Shown in pieces: positions 24,071 to 32,598 of a DNA stretch of 64,000 nt. Source of the DNA: an uncultured Bacteroidales bacterium. GTDB taxonomy: Bacteria; Bacteroidota; Bacteroidia; Bacteroidales; FEN-979. The stretch is taken from NCBI GenBank assembly GCA_903887775.1, contig CAISRB010000012.1, forward strand, positions 1-64,000, read 5' to 3'. The notes beneath the pieces are model-generated. The model worked only from the letters and a program-made list of their open reading frames with translations, made no database searches and was not told where the DNA came from. Numbering within the stretch: the stretch's first letter is position 1; each line of letters begins with the position of its first letter. The translations under genes were made by a program, and so were the position numbers.

Positions 24071-24606
24071 AAAAGTTCGAGGAAACTTTCTATTGAATCG
24101 TTGCGTAACAACAGCAAAATCTCAACCGCTTCACGAAATGCCCCCTCTCCGCCTTTTGCAGCACATATGATATCCGCTTTGTCCTTAACAAGTGTAGACG
24201 CATCGCCCGTCGCAAAACTTAATCCAACCAATTGCATTACCTTTAAATCATTCAAATCGTCACCGATGTAAGCGATTTCATCCAATTTTATTTTTTTTGC
24301 ATCAGCAAACTGATTTAAACATTCAGCTTTATTGGCGATCCCCAGGAAACAATGATTTATCTTTAGTTTTTCAGCTCTGCGTTTCACGATTTCACTGTGC
24401 TCTCCGGTTATAATTCCTGCCCCGATCTTAAAATGATTGAGCAGTGCTATGGCCGTTCCGTCGCGATGATTAAAGCTTTTCATTGCCTCTCCCTTTTCAG
24501 AATAGCTGGTACATCCATTGGTGAGGGTGCCGTCGACATCCATGAAAAAAAATTTGATTTTAAGGGCTTTCGAACCTGATAATTCTTTATTCGATATATC
24601 CATCAT
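24067..24606 (-). CDS. KdsC-like HAD phosphatase, probable nonulosonate-9-phosphate phosphatase
   Basis: This 179-residue small HAD enzyme without cap has FFMDVDGTLTNG (nucleophile Asp), a THFK-like GAGIITGEHSEIVKRRAEKL segment, and IAYIGDDLNDLKVM (motif IV). KdsC removes phosphate from Kdo-8-P. In Bacteroides thetaiotaomicron a related enzyme acts on KDN-9-phosphate and is encoded beside a synthase and a CMP transferase. Here it sits between NeuB and NeuA, so it most likely acts on the 9-phosphate product. The start is placed at 24606 because the longer frame runs into neuB. Confidence 0.83.
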   Translation of the reverse strand: MMDISNKELSGSKALKIKFFFMDVDGTLTNGCTSYSEKGEAMKSFNHRDGTAIALLNHFKIGAGIITGEHSEIVKRRAEKLKINHCFLGIANKAECLNQFADAKKIKLDEIAYIGDDLNDLKVMQLVGLSFATGDASTLVKDKADIICAAKGGEGAFREAVEILLLLRNDSIESFLELL

Positions 24607-25633
24607 CAATAAATTCGTCTTTATTAAATGCCTTTTTTGTTTTTTTTCCCAAAAGTGCATAGTAGACTGTAGGGGAAATTCCGCCACCGGGACATTTGAC
24701 AGTAAGGTTTGTTTCTGTTAATATTTCGCCTGATTGGATATTAACACCAGCAACAATACTGACTCCATATTTTATTCTTTGGGCCTCTTCCCCCGGCAGG
24801 ATGTTTTTCTCATAACTTCCCAACCCCTTTTCAATACTTCTTGAATATTTAACAATGATCTCCAACCCCCTCGGCTCAACTGAGGCAGCATGGTCGGGGC
24901 CTGGCATGGTCCGGTCGAGCGTGAAATGTTTTTCGATCATGCAGGCTCCCAATGCCACTGCAGCAACCGGGAGTATGACTCCTTTGTCGTGCGATGAATA
25001 CCCGACAAGAACCTTCAATTCGTCCTTAAACGTTTTCAACACATTCAGGTTGACCAATTCATCGGGACAGGGGTATAATGTTGTAGCCTGAAACAGGATG
25101 ATTTTATCATTGAACTGCCTGATAAATTGAATGGCATTGGAAACTTCACTGAAGCTGTGCATTCCTGTCGACAGAATAACAGGCTTGCCAAATTGTGCCA
25201 CATGTTTTAATAATGGAAAATGGGTAACGAAGGGAGAGGGGATTTTATGGATCGGAACTTCCAATTTCTTTTCAATAAAGTCAAAACTGGTAAAATCAAA
25301 TCCGCTTATCAGGAAGGTTATTCCTGCTTTCCGGGCATAATCCTTTAACTCTAAAAATTGTTCATCTGAAAATTCCAGTTTCTTTTTATGCTCCCCATAG
25401 GTTTTACCAAAAGATCCCTCTTTTATATAGGGTTGATCAAGAAAATCCTTTGTATACATTTCATCGATGGTACGCTTTTGAAATTTTACAGCATTCGCCC
25501 CGGCAGCTTTCGCCTCTTTAATAAGTTGTTTGGCAATATCCAGATCACCGTTGTGATTAATCCCGACTTCAGCAATAATGTATAACGGATTTCCATCGCC
25601 TACTTTTCTATCATCTGAAATTTTAATCTCCAT
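24587..25633 (-). CDS. neuB: N-acetylneuraminate (9-phosphate) synthase family
   Basis: This 348-residue protein has an N-terminal TIM-barrel synthase (YIIAEVGINHNGDLDIAKQL, AVKFQKRTID, VILSTGMHSF, YSSHDKG, ACMIEKHFTLDRTMPGPDH). At the C-terminus (about 285-345) it has a SAF antifreeze-like domain with GVNIQSGEILTE. It condenses phosphoenolpyruvate with ManNAc, ManNAc-6-P or a similar sugar. The neighbouring NanE and phosphatase suggest the 6-phosphate as substrate. The start lies 11 bp after the nanE stop. Confidence 0.9.
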   Translation of the reverse strand: MEIKISDDRKVGDGNPLYIIAEVGINHNGDLDIAKQLIKEAKAAGANAVKFQKRTIDEMYTKDFLDQPYIKEGSFGKTYGEHKKKLEFSDEQFLELKDYARKAGITFLISGFDFTSFDFIEKKLEVPIHKIPSPFVTHFPLLKHVAQFGKPVILSTGMHSFSEVSNAIQFIRQFNDKIILFQATTLYPCPDELVNLNVLKTFKDELKVLVGYSSHDKGVILPVAAVALGACMIEKHFTLDRTMPGPDHAASVEPRGLEIIVKYSRSIEKGLGSYEKNILPGEEAQRIKYGVSIVAGVNIQSGEILTETNLTVKCPGGGISPTVYYALLGKKTKKAFNKDEFIDDGYIE

Positions 25634-25644
25634 TTTGAAACTAT

Positions 25645-26343
25645 TTAACGATTAGTCAACTTCTCAACAAACCACGAAGTGATTATGGCTGGCCGTGTGA
25701 TCGCCGTTCCAACCGTCACAGCCCAGGCTCCCATTTCAATCGCCTTTTTTGCCTGCATCGGACTCCTGTACCTGCCCTCTGCTATTATTGGAACAGGCAG
25801 GGTTAACAGTGATTTTAACAATTTATAATCAGGTGTTGTCGGGACTTGTAATTTCTTTGTTTCAGGTGTATATCCGCTCAGGGTTGTCGCAATACAATCT
25901 GCTCCTGCTTCATAACAGGCCAAACCCTCATCAAAGGTTGAAACATCGGCTATGATACAACATTTGAATTCTGATTTTATTCTATGAATGAATTCTGGGC
26001 CACTTAACCTTTCCCTCTTTCTCATTGTTCCATCTATCGCAATAATCGTACAATTGATCTTTATTAGTTCCTCCACGTTTTTGAAAGATCCGGTAATTTT
26101 AACGTATCCGTCAGGAAAATTTGATTTCACCAAACCAATAACCGGTATATTCACAGTTTCAATGATTTTTTTTGTCTTTACAATCCCTTCACTCCTGATT
26201 GCCTTGGCCCCTGCATTTTCAGCTGCCTGGGCAAACTTGTTAAGGGTTTCGGGTGTATTAAAAGGGCTGGTATCTTCAGCCTGACACGAAACGATCAAAC
26301 CATTTTTAATTGAGTTCAATAAGCGTAAATTGGTGCGAATCAT
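25645..26343 (-). CDS. nanE: N-acetylmannosamine-6-phosphate 2-epimerase
   Basis: This 232-residue TIM-barrel protein has NGLIVSCQAEDTSPF, then AGAKAIRSEG, VIGLVKSNFPDGYVKITGS, IIAIDGTMRKR, CIIADVSTFDEG, IATTLSGYTP and PIIAEGRYRSPMQAKKAIEM, all typical of NanE. It interconverts GlcNAc-6-P and ManNAc-6-P. NanE is mostly a catabolic enzyme of sialic acid use, so finding it beside NeuB and NeuA is unusual and points to a biosynthetic use of ManNAc-6-P. The ATG at 26343 aligns with other NanE proteins; an earlier ATG at 26388 lies within the gmd end and is less likely. Confidence 0.88.
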   Translation of the reverse strand: MIRTNLRLLNSIKNGLIVSCQAEDTSPFNTPETLNKFAQAAENAGAKAIRSEGIVKTKKIIETVNIPVIGLVKSNFPDGYVKITGSFKNVEELIKINCTIIAIDGTMRKRERLSGPEFIHRIKSEFKCCIIADVSTFDEGLACYEAGADCIATTLSGYTPETKKLQVPTTPDYKLLKSLLTLPVPIIAEGRYRSPMQAKKAIEMGAWAVTVGTAITRPAIITSWFVEKLTNR

Positions 26344-26359
26344 TAGAGATGGATTGGTA

Positions 26360-27325
26360 TTAATTTGTTTGATGGTTTTCCAGTTCATCTTTTATCATGA
26401 TATCAAGGATATCATGGATGGTCAAATCGCATTCCCAACCAAGTTCTTCCCTGGCCAGTTTATTATCGCCGTATATGTCAATGATCTCATTCGGTCTGAA
26501 TAAAGCTGGATCGACTGCATATCTGTCAATTGGGATATCAAGTGACTTAAAAACATATTCTACAATCGTTTTCAGAGAGGTACTTACTCCTGAGCAAATG
26601 ATATAATCTTTTGGATCATCTTTCTGCAACATGAGCCACATTGCTTCCACATATTTTGGCGAATAACCAAAATCGCGTTTTATATTGATATTCCCAACAT
26701 GCAGCATGTGCGATGGGTCATATTTGATTTTAATGGCTTCAATGATGACCTTTTTTATAAAAAAAGTGTGATCCCTCAGCTTGGATTCATGGTTAAACAA
26801 AACTCCGTTGCATGCAAATAATCCATAAGATTCCCGATAGTTCGCCACAGTCCAGAAAGCAGTTGCTTTTGAAATTGCATATGGGCTCAGCGGATGCATG
26901 GGCGTATCTAAATAAATGGGCAAATGCTGCACCTTCCCGTACATTTCGCTGCTGCTGGCCTGGTAGTATTTTGATTTCAATTCAAGGAACCGGATCGATT
27001 CCAGTATATTCAAAACAGAGGATACATTGTACTGCATCGTTCCTATTGGCTGATCAAAAGACAATCCCACAGAACTTTGAGCAGCCAGATTATATATTTC
27101 GTCCGGATTAAACTCTCTGAATATTTTTATACAGGATGAAAAATCCAGTAAATCACATTCCCTGACTACCATTTTATCGAAAATATTCAATTTTACCAGT
27201 CTCTTTACATTGTCAGCATGATTGTTCCTGGTAAGTCCAATAACCCGATAGTTTTTTTGAAGAAGGAACCTCGATAAATAGGCACCATCCTGACCGGTTA
27301 CGCCTGTTATAATTGCTGTTTTCAT
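26360..27325 (-). CDS. gmd: GDP-mannose 4,6-dehydratase
   Basis: This 321-residue SDR has TGVTGQDGAYLSRFLL (NADP site), YNLAAQSSVG, SSSEMYGK (Ser/Glu active site), YAISKATAFW (Tyr/Lys), GVLFNHES and KRDFGYSPKYVEAMW, all diagnostic of Gmd. It makes GDP-4-keto-6-deoxymannose, the precursor of GDP-fucose and other 6-deoxy sugars. The partner Fcl is encoded 33 kb away at 59.9-61.0 kb rather than next to it. The gene follows a GT4 gene in the same operon. Confidence 0.9.
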   Translation of the reverse strand: MKTAIITGVTGQDGAYLSRFLLQKNYRVIGLTRNNHADNVKRLVKLNIFDKMVVRECDLLDFSSCIKIFREFNPDEIYNLAAQSSVGLSFDQPIGTMQYNVSSVLNILESIRFLELKSKYYQASSSEMYGKVQHLPIYLDTPMHPLSPYAISKATAFWTVANYRESYGLFACNGVLFNHESKLRDHTFFIKKVIIEAIKIKYDPSHMLHVGNINIKRDFGYSPKYVEAMWLMLQKDDPKDYIICSGVSTSLKTIVEYVFKSLDIPIDRYAVDPALFRPNEIIDIYGDNKLAREELGWECDLTIHDILDIMIKDELENHQTN

Positions 27326-27332
27326 TTGGTCT

Positions 27333-28427
27333 TTATCCTACCGATTTATAAATCCGGACTGTTTGTGCTGCTGTTTTTTCCCAGGAAAACCTTGTCAGTT
27401 GTTGATAACCCTTCTCCCTCATTTGCGACCGGAGCTCTTGTGATCCAAGGGCTTTACTGACAGTCTCCTTAATTGAATCTTTATTTGTTGGATCAAAATA
27501 CAGGGCAGCATCACCCCCTACTTCGGGTAAAGAACTGGTGTTGCTAAGCAGTACCGGACATCCACAAGAAAAAGATTCCAGAACTGGAATTCCAAATCCT
27601 TCATACAGGGATGGAAAAATGAACATCATTGCATGCGTGTATAAATTTTCAATATCTTCATCATGGACGGCAATCTGGCGAACCTGATTTGTTAATTTAC
27701 GCCTGTCAATCATTGCAGTCTCTTCAATGTTGAATCCACCTCCACCTGCACAAATTAATAAAAGACCTGGATTTTCAAGGAGCAGGTCAGCAATCGATTC
27801 AAGGAAGAGGGTGAAATTTTTATATAAATTCCTGGAGCCAACAAATAGGAGATAGTTTTCGTTAATCAATCGTTCCCGCTTTTGGTGCGACATGGATGAA
27901 GCAAGATAGATTACTTCAATTTTTTGTTCAGGGATTTTATATATCTCCACCATATCCCTTTTCGTACTTTCTGAAATCGCGATAATCTTCGAAGCTTTTT
28001 TAAATAAAATTCCTCGCGTCAGAATTGTTTTCCCATTATCATCAAGTTCAGGATACTTTTTTGAAAATTTTTCCTGAATCAAATCATAACAGGTAATAAC
28101 AAAGGGCTTATTTCCGATATGTCTCAGAAAATAGGTTGAATAATAGGTGGGATGAAAAATGTCATATTTCGAGAACTTCAGGAATTGAATTGAGTATAAT
28201 TTATTTATTATCTTCAAGATTTTGTCCTGCTCAGGAAAATGATAATTTTTTGAAATTAGTATTTGTCGCGATATTTCTTTATTGGCTATATAATGATTCG
28301 TTGATAAGAGTATGGGTAATTTAAATGATATTTCATCCGGCAAATGTTTTATCAGCTCAAAAAAATACCGTGATATTCCTCCGTATTTCTGCCATGAAAA
28401 AATTTGATAATCGTATAGAATTTTCAT
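27333..28427 (-). CDS. Family 4 glycosyltransferase
   Basis: This 364-residue GT-B enzyme begins YDYQIFSWQKYGGISRYFFE, as mannosyltransferases of the WbaZ/WbdA type do. It has IAISESTKRDMVEIY, FVGSRNLYKNFTLFLE and FIFPSLYEGFGIPVLESFSC (E-x7-E). It probably transfers a mannose-like or fucose-like sugar. It lies between gmd and wzx with 8-10 bp gaps. The assignment to GT4 is firm; the donor is not known. Confidence 0.87.
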   Translation of the reverse strand: MKILYDYQIFSWQKYGGISRYFFELIKHLPDEISFKLPILLSTNHYIANKEISRQILISKNYHFPEQDKILKIINKLYSIQFLKFSKYDIFHPTYYSTYFLRHIGNKPFVITCYDLIQEKFSKKYPELDDNGKTILTRGILFKKASKIIAISESTKRDMVEIYKIPEQKIEVIYLASSMSHQKRERLINENYLLFVGSRNLYKNFTLFLESIADLLLENPGLLLICAGGGGFNIEETAMIDRRKLTNQVRQIAVHDEDIENLYTHAMMFIFPSLYEGFGIPVLESFSCGCPVLLSNTSSLPEVGGDAALYFDPTNKDSIKETVSKALGSQELRSQMREKGYQQLTRFSWEKTAAQTVRIYKSVG

Positions 28428-28436
28428 CCGTAAATA

Positions 28437-29813
28437 TTATTTTAACCAGATTCCCGTTGCTGTTCCCCGTACGATCTTAAAATATTGAATGGGGGTAAAC
28501 AACGAATTGAGGAACATGATCAAACAGCTTCCAAGGATTACACCCTCGAGGCCGATTGCCTTACCAAATAAAACTGCCACGGGAATTGTAAGAACACCAA
28601 GTATGGTGGAGCTATAGAGTTGAACCCTGATCTTGCCAATGCCATTCAAAAAAAATGCAAATATATTATTCCAATTGATCATGATGGCATACAGCCCCAT
28701 CAGGCAGGTAATGCCAAACGGAATTTTTATTTCCGGTCCAACCCAAATCCGGTAGATGAGATCTGCACTGAAAATCATGATAATGGTAAGAACTGACATA
28801 AGCGCCCATATTTTCAGAAGACCTTTGACAGAACTCTTTATCCAGGCATGATCCGATCGGCAATAGGCTTCGGTAAAGGCCGACCAGAATGGTGCAAGTA
28901 TGATGTTGAATACAGCAATGGGTAGTGAAAAGTACTTCAGGGCAATGTTGTAAATGGTTACCTCGGCTGGTCCGAAAAGCTGGGAAATAATGATATTCGA
29001 TGTTGTAAATATGGTGATGGCCATTATTTGAATAATAAAAAACTGAACGCCCAGATTCATCAGATCTTTAGCATAAGAAAATTTAACAAACAGGAAAGAA
29101 GGTTTGTATTGCCTGTATTTTTTGCGAAAAAACCAGATGGTTGATCCTAAAAGGATTATAATTGGTGACCCTCCCATCACATAACCGAGATAAATCAAAT
29201 TTCCCTTTGTAAATTTTATCAATATTAATATAAGAATCAGGGATAATAGGCTGCTTAGCATATTTAAAAAACCTGCAAGAGCCGGTTTTTGATCGGCAGT
29301 TAAAATTGTGGTGATCAATTGAAAAACAAATTGCATGCTAAAGAAAGCAAACACGATGATGGCCAGAACATTTAAACCTGAGGCCATATCAGGCGATGTA
29401 TTTAAAATTTTGGACCAGTCCAGCCAGAAATTGACAAAGAGGAAAATGACAAAAACAGTTAAAATTATGATACTCAAAATGGCATAGGTCGTACTGATAT
29501 AAATACGGGCAAGTTCATGTTTCCCCAAGGTTATCGCCTCTGTAAAACGGTTTCGCAATCCATTTCCAAACCCGATATCAAAAAACGAAGCCCACCCAAT
29601 AATGGAACTCAATGTCAGCCAGATGCCATAATTTGTAGGGTTTACATATTTTATAGTAATGGGAACCAACGCTAAAGAAATCAATATACTAATCCCCTTT
29701 ACCATAAAAGAGGCGAAGATATTACGCTTCGCTTTCCTGCTGCGTTCGTGACCTTTCGTAAAAAAGTTAATGATAAAATCGGGGCTCAATGATTTTAATT
29801 TCGATTTAAGCAT
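28437..29813 (-). CDS. wzx: Oligosaccharide-lipid flippase (Wzx-like, MATE/MOP superfamily)
   Basis: This 458-residue protein has about twelve to fourteen membrane helices. The start FASFMVKGISILISLALVPITIKYVNP and NYGIWLTLSSIIGW fit polysaccharide flippases of the MOP superfamily. It moves undecaprenyl-diphosphate-linked repeat units to the periplasmic side. It is the only such flippase seen in the window. It is the first gene of the lower operon, with a terminator-like hairpin and the IS4 element just upstream, so its promoter may lie in or next to those sequences. Confidence 0.85.
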   Translation of the reverse strand: MLKSKLKSLSPDFIINFFTKGHERSRKAKRNIFASFMVKGISILISLALVPITIKYVNPTNYGIWLTLSSIIGWASFFDIGFGNGLRNRFTEAITLGKHELARIYISTTYAILSIIILTVFVIFLFVNFWLDWSKILNTSPDMASGLNVLAIIVFAFFSMQFVFQLITTILTADQKPALAGFLNMLSSLLSLILILILIKFTKGNLIYLGYVMGGSPIIILLGSTIWFFRKKYRQYKPSFLFVKFSYAKDLMNLGVQFFIIQIMAITIFTTSNIIISQLFGPAEVTIYNIALKYFSLPIAVFNIILAPFWSAFTEAYCRSDHAWIKSSVKGLLKIWALMSVLTIIMIFSADLIYRIWVGPEIKIPFGITCLMGLYAIMINWNNIFAFFLNGIGKIRVQLYSSTILGVLTIPVAVLFGKAIGLEGVILGSCLIMFLNSLFTPIQYFKIVRGTATGIWLK

Positions 29814-29832
29814 GATAGAGTGTTGTTCAAAA

Positions 29833-29885
29833 AGAAAAGCATCCGTTTTGTATTATCATGATAATCAAAACAATGATGCTTTTCT
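29833..29885 (-). terminator. Long palindrome, likely terminator between transaldolase and wzx
   Basis: AGAAAAGCATC at 29833-29843 pairs exactly with GATGCTTTTCT at 29875-29885. The inner arms GTTTTG and CAAAAC and the palindrome ATTATCATGATAAT extend the stem. On the minus strand the stem is followed by CTTTTTG. It fits a rho-independent terminator of the heptose operon, or a small palindromic element. Confidence 0.6.
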
Positions 29886-29909
29886 AGTGTAAAAGGGATT
29901 TTAATAACA

Positions 29910-29918
29910 ATCCAAAAT
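29910..29918. repeat. Target-site duplication, left copy
   Basis: ATCCAAAAT directly precedes the left inverted repeat of the IS4 element and matches 31220-31228 exactly. Confidence 0.85.
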
Positions 29919-31219
29919 CATTAGTGTCCACTAAAAAATAGAAATTGTTCTTTGAAATCGTTGTAAATCTATCATTTATGAGCTTTTTAGCTACGTGACG
30001 ATTTGAATTGGCTAAGTTAGATGGGATTATACCCATTTTATCATGAACCAAGGCAAATACGTTTTCGCACAGCTTACAGAGTTTTTACCGCAACGAGTGT
30101 TTGATAGTCTCGTTACAAAGTATTCTGGCAATAAATATGTAAGATTTTTTACATGCTGGAGCCAGTTGCTTTGTATGATTTTCGGCCAACTTACAAATCG
30201 GGAAAGTCTTCGTGATTTGATCGTTGCCATTGAGGCGCACGCTGGAAAAACATATCATCTTGGATTTGGCAAAAGTGTAACGAGAAGTAATCTTGCCAAG
30301 GCAAATGAAAACCGTGACAGTAAACTTTTTGAAGAATTTGCCTATCATCTTATTGATGTCTCTCGTAAGAAACGAGCAAATGACAACTTTGAAATTAAGG
30401 GCAAGGTGTATGCTTTTGATTCTTCAACTATAGACTTGTGCCTGAGCGTATTTTGGTGGGCAAAATTTCGTAAAACAAAGGGAGGGGTAAAACTCCATAC
30501 GCTTTATGATATTACCACGCAGATACCAGCATTTATACATATTACGTCAGCATCAGTAAACGATATGAACGCTATGGATTTTATTCCATATGAACACGAT
30601 GCCTACTATATATTTGACCGTGGATATGTTGATTATTCTCGCCTTTATAAGATAACAAGCCACTCGGCATATTTTGTGATACGAGCTAAATCGAATCTCA
30701 AATTTGAGCGCATGTATTCTAATAAAATTGATAAAAGAACTGGTGTTCAGTGCGACCAAATTGGAAAACTGACAGGATTTTATGTATCCAAGCAGTATCC
30801 CGAGAAGCTACGTAGAGTCAAGTTCTTTGATCAAGAAAGTGGGCGAACTTTTATTTTCCTGACCAATAACATGGAACTGACAGCCGAACAAATTGCAATG
30901 CTTTACAAAAACCGTTGGCAGATAGAATTATTCTTCAAATGGATAAAACAGCACTTGAAAATAAAGTCCTTCTGGGGAACCTCTGAAAATGCAGTGCGTA
31001 TTCAAATTTACTCGGCGATAATTGCTTATTGTTTGGTGTCAATCGTAGGCCATGATCTTAAAATTGATCGCTCAACCTACGAAATATTACAGGTGCTGGG
31101 GATATCGCTACTCGACAAAACTCCTGTAAAAGAGCTCTTTACAAATGTGGTTTACAAAGATGTCAAAGAACGAAATTATAACCAACTGTCAATCAACTTA
31201 TTTTAAGTGGACACTAATG
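29919..31219 (+). mobile_element. Complete IS4-family insertion sequence, 1301 bp
   Basis: The ends are inverted repeats. CATTAGTGTCCACTAAAAAA starts the left end; the right end, read on the minus strand, starts CATTAGTGTCCACTTAAAAT. A 9-bp direct repeat ATCCAAAAT flanks both ends. Inside is one uninterrupted transposase gene. The element lies between the transaldolase stop codon and the terminator hairpin, in the opposite direction to the operon. Perfect flanking repeats and an intact gene suggest a recent insertion. Confidence 0.9.
30043..31206 (+). CDS. IS4-family transposase (DUF4372 N-terminus)
   Basis: This 387-residue DDE transposase has an N-terminal DUF4372-like part (GKYVFAQLTEFLPQRVFD, then FFTCWSQLLCMIFGQL). 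The catalytic Asp residues lie in YAFDSSTIDLCL and YYIFDRGYVDYSR. The YREK-type Glu motif is in MLYKNRWQIELFFKWIKQHL. It is full length with no frameshift, so the element can probably still move. It cuts and inserts DNA at the element's inverted repeats. Confidence 0.92.
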   Translation: MNQGKYVFAQLTEFLPQRVFDSLVTKYSGNKYVRFFTCWSQLLCMIFGQLTNRESLRDLIVAIEAHAGKTYHLGFGKSVTRSNLAKANENRDSKLFEEFAYHLIDVSRKKRANDNFEIKGKVYAFDSSTIDLCLSVFWWAKFRKTKGGVKLHTLYDITTQIPAFIHITSASVNDMNAMDFIPYEHDAYYIFDRGYVDYSRLYKITSHSAYFVIRAKSNLKFERMYSNKIDKRTGVQCDQIGKLTGFYVSKQYPEKLRRVKFFDQESGRTFIFLTNNMELTAEQIAMLYKNRWQIELFFKWIKQHLKIKSFWGTSENAVRIQIYSAIIAYCLVSIVGHDLKIDRSTYEILQVLGISLLDKTPVKELFTNVVYKDVKERNYNQLSINLF

Positions 31220-31228
31220 ATCCAAAAT
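31220..31228. repeat. Target-site duplication, right copy
   Basis: ATCCAAAAT follows the right inverted repeat and stands 1 bp before the transaldolase stop codon on the minus strand. Confidence 0.85.
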
Positions 31229-31229
31229 C

Positions 31230-31934
31230 CTAAATCGAAAATCCAGCTGCACAGGCGTCATTGTAAAACATTTTAACTGTATCCAGTGAAAATTCTGTCA
31301 AATCCTTCCCAATGGTTGGTAGTTTTTTGAGAATATCATTGGTAGCCGTGATGATATGGCAACCAACCTGGTCGGCCTGAACGATGTTGAACAGTTCCCT
31401 TGGACTTGCCCAGATCAATTCAACATGCGGATAATCTTTCAACATCTTTACTATTTCCGTCATAATGGGAACCGGGTCAACCCCGGCATCGGCCATGCGG
31501 CCGGCGAAAACAGAAACATAGCCTCCCGGGCCCTTGGCCAATGCTGGCAAGGTACTTCTTACCTGCTCAATGGTCATCATGGCCGTAACATTCAATTTTA
31601 CGCCCGCTTTTGCCAGGTTATCAATTAATGGTACGCTTAATTGGCCCTTTGTATTAGTAATCGGGATTTTTACATTTACATTTTTTCCCCATGAGGCGAT
31701 TTCTTTGGCCTGTATTTCCATTTCACCAAAATCATCGGAAAATACTTCCAGGGAAATAGGCCGGTCATTTATTACTGACAAAATATCAAGGGCAAACGCC
31801 TTATAATTTGTGATCCCTGCCTTTTTCATTAAAGTGGGATTTGTGGTGAACCCTGAGATTAATGGGTTTTTATACATTTCGAGCATGCCGGCTTTTTCGG
31901 CACCATCTGCGAATAATTTTACTTTTAGATTCAT
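31230..31934 (-). CDS. Transaldolase/fructose-6-phosphate aldolase (TalC-like)
   Basis: This 234-residue short transaldolase has LFADGAEK (Asp10), GFTTNPTLMKKAG, NVNVKIPITNT with the Schiff-base Lys89, VTAMMTIEQ and FAGRMADAGVDP. It exchanges C3 units, for example making sedoheptulose-7-P from fructose-6-P and erythrose-4-P. Its place after a SIS isomerase and a phosphofructokinase in a glycan operon suggests a supply role for heptose rather than housekeeping metabolism. The IS4 element is inserted just after its stop codon, so expression should be kept. An aldolase activity on another sugar is also possible. Confidence 0.87.
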   Translation of the reverse strand: MNLKVKLFADGAEKAGMLEMYKNPLISGFTTNPTLMKKAGITNYKAFALDILSVINDRPISLEVFSDDFGEMEIQAKEIASWGKNVNVKIPITNTKGQLSVPLIDNLAKAGVKLNVTAMMTIEQVRSTLPALAKGPGGYVSVFAGRMADAGVDPVPIMTEIVKMLKDYPHVELIWASPRELFNIVQADQVGCHIITATNDILKKLPTIGKDLTEFSLDTVKMFYNDACAAGFSI

Positions 31935-31962
31935 ATACTTTGATTTGAAATAAATACTATGT

Positions 31963-32559
31963 TTATTTGGTGGATTCCCATTTCGTTGGATTGATCTGCA
32001 ATTTTGGATGAGACACCAAGAGATGCCAGATCACTGCCTGGAATCCCTCTGTTAGTGGAGTAATGTGGCTTGGATTGACGGTGGGAACTACCGAAACAGC
32101 ATCTCCCATTTTTTTAGTGAAACCCCCATCTTTGCCTACCACTCCGACTACTTTTGCACCCAATCCTTTTGCATACTGAACAACCTTTACAATGTTCATG
32201 CTGATGTTCTTTTCGTCATTGCCTCCTCCGACTGAAAAAACAAAAATACAGTCCTCTTTCTTTAACCTGCTTACCTTAAGCCAATTGATGATGGTCACAT
32301 CCCATCCCTCGTCGTTGACCCGGGCCGTAAGTTCCGAAACATTGTCATACGGGGCGTAGGCCTCAAAATTGCAAAGTTTCCTGAAATCGCACACTGCATG
32401 AGAGGCATGGCCGGCACCGCCACCCGATCCGATCAGGAATAGCCTGCCACCCTGTTCACGACTTGTAGCCAGTACATCGGCCATTTTTTCAATGTCGCCC
32501 GGGTCAATTGAATTGATGACAGAGATACATTCCGCTAAAAATAGTGTTGAAAAATCCAT
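31963..32559 (-). CDS. SIS-domain isomerase (GmhA-like phosphoheptose isomerase)
   Basis: This 198-residue SIS-fold protein has LFLIGSGGGAGHASHAVCDF near residue 40 and FVFSVGGGNDEKNIS in the middle. SIS proteins of this length in surface-glycan loci convert sedoheptulose-7-P to D-glycero-D-manno-heptose-7-P. An HddA-type kinase and an HddC-type nucleotidylyltransferase in the same cassette fit this role. The motif GSGGGAGHASHA differs in detail from classical GmhA (GNGGSAADAQH), so the exact substrate is uncertain. Confidence 0.75.
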   Translation of the reverse strand: MDFSTLFLAECISVINSIDPGDIEKMADVLATSREQGGRLFLIGSGGGAGHASHAVCDFRKLCNFEAYAPYDNVSELTARVNDEGWDVTIINWLKVSRLKKEDCIFVFSVGGGNDEKNISMNIVKVVQYAKGLGAKVVGVVGKDGGFTKKMGDAVSVVPTVNPSHITPLTEGFQAVIWHLLVSHPKLQINPTKWESTK

Positions 32560-32598
32560 AGCTGTTCAGTTTTGGTTAATACTCAGTTTTGACTTTGG

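Noticed and set aside
23384-25633. HAD phosphatase and cytidylyltransferase as a Kdo set (KdsC/KdsB)
   Set aside because: The synthase beside them is NeuB with a SAF domain, not KdsA, and NanE is adjacent; the set fits a nonulosonate better.
26344-26388. Longer nanE start at 26388
   Set aside because: It would overlap the end of gmd and adds residues that have no counterpart in NanE proteins.
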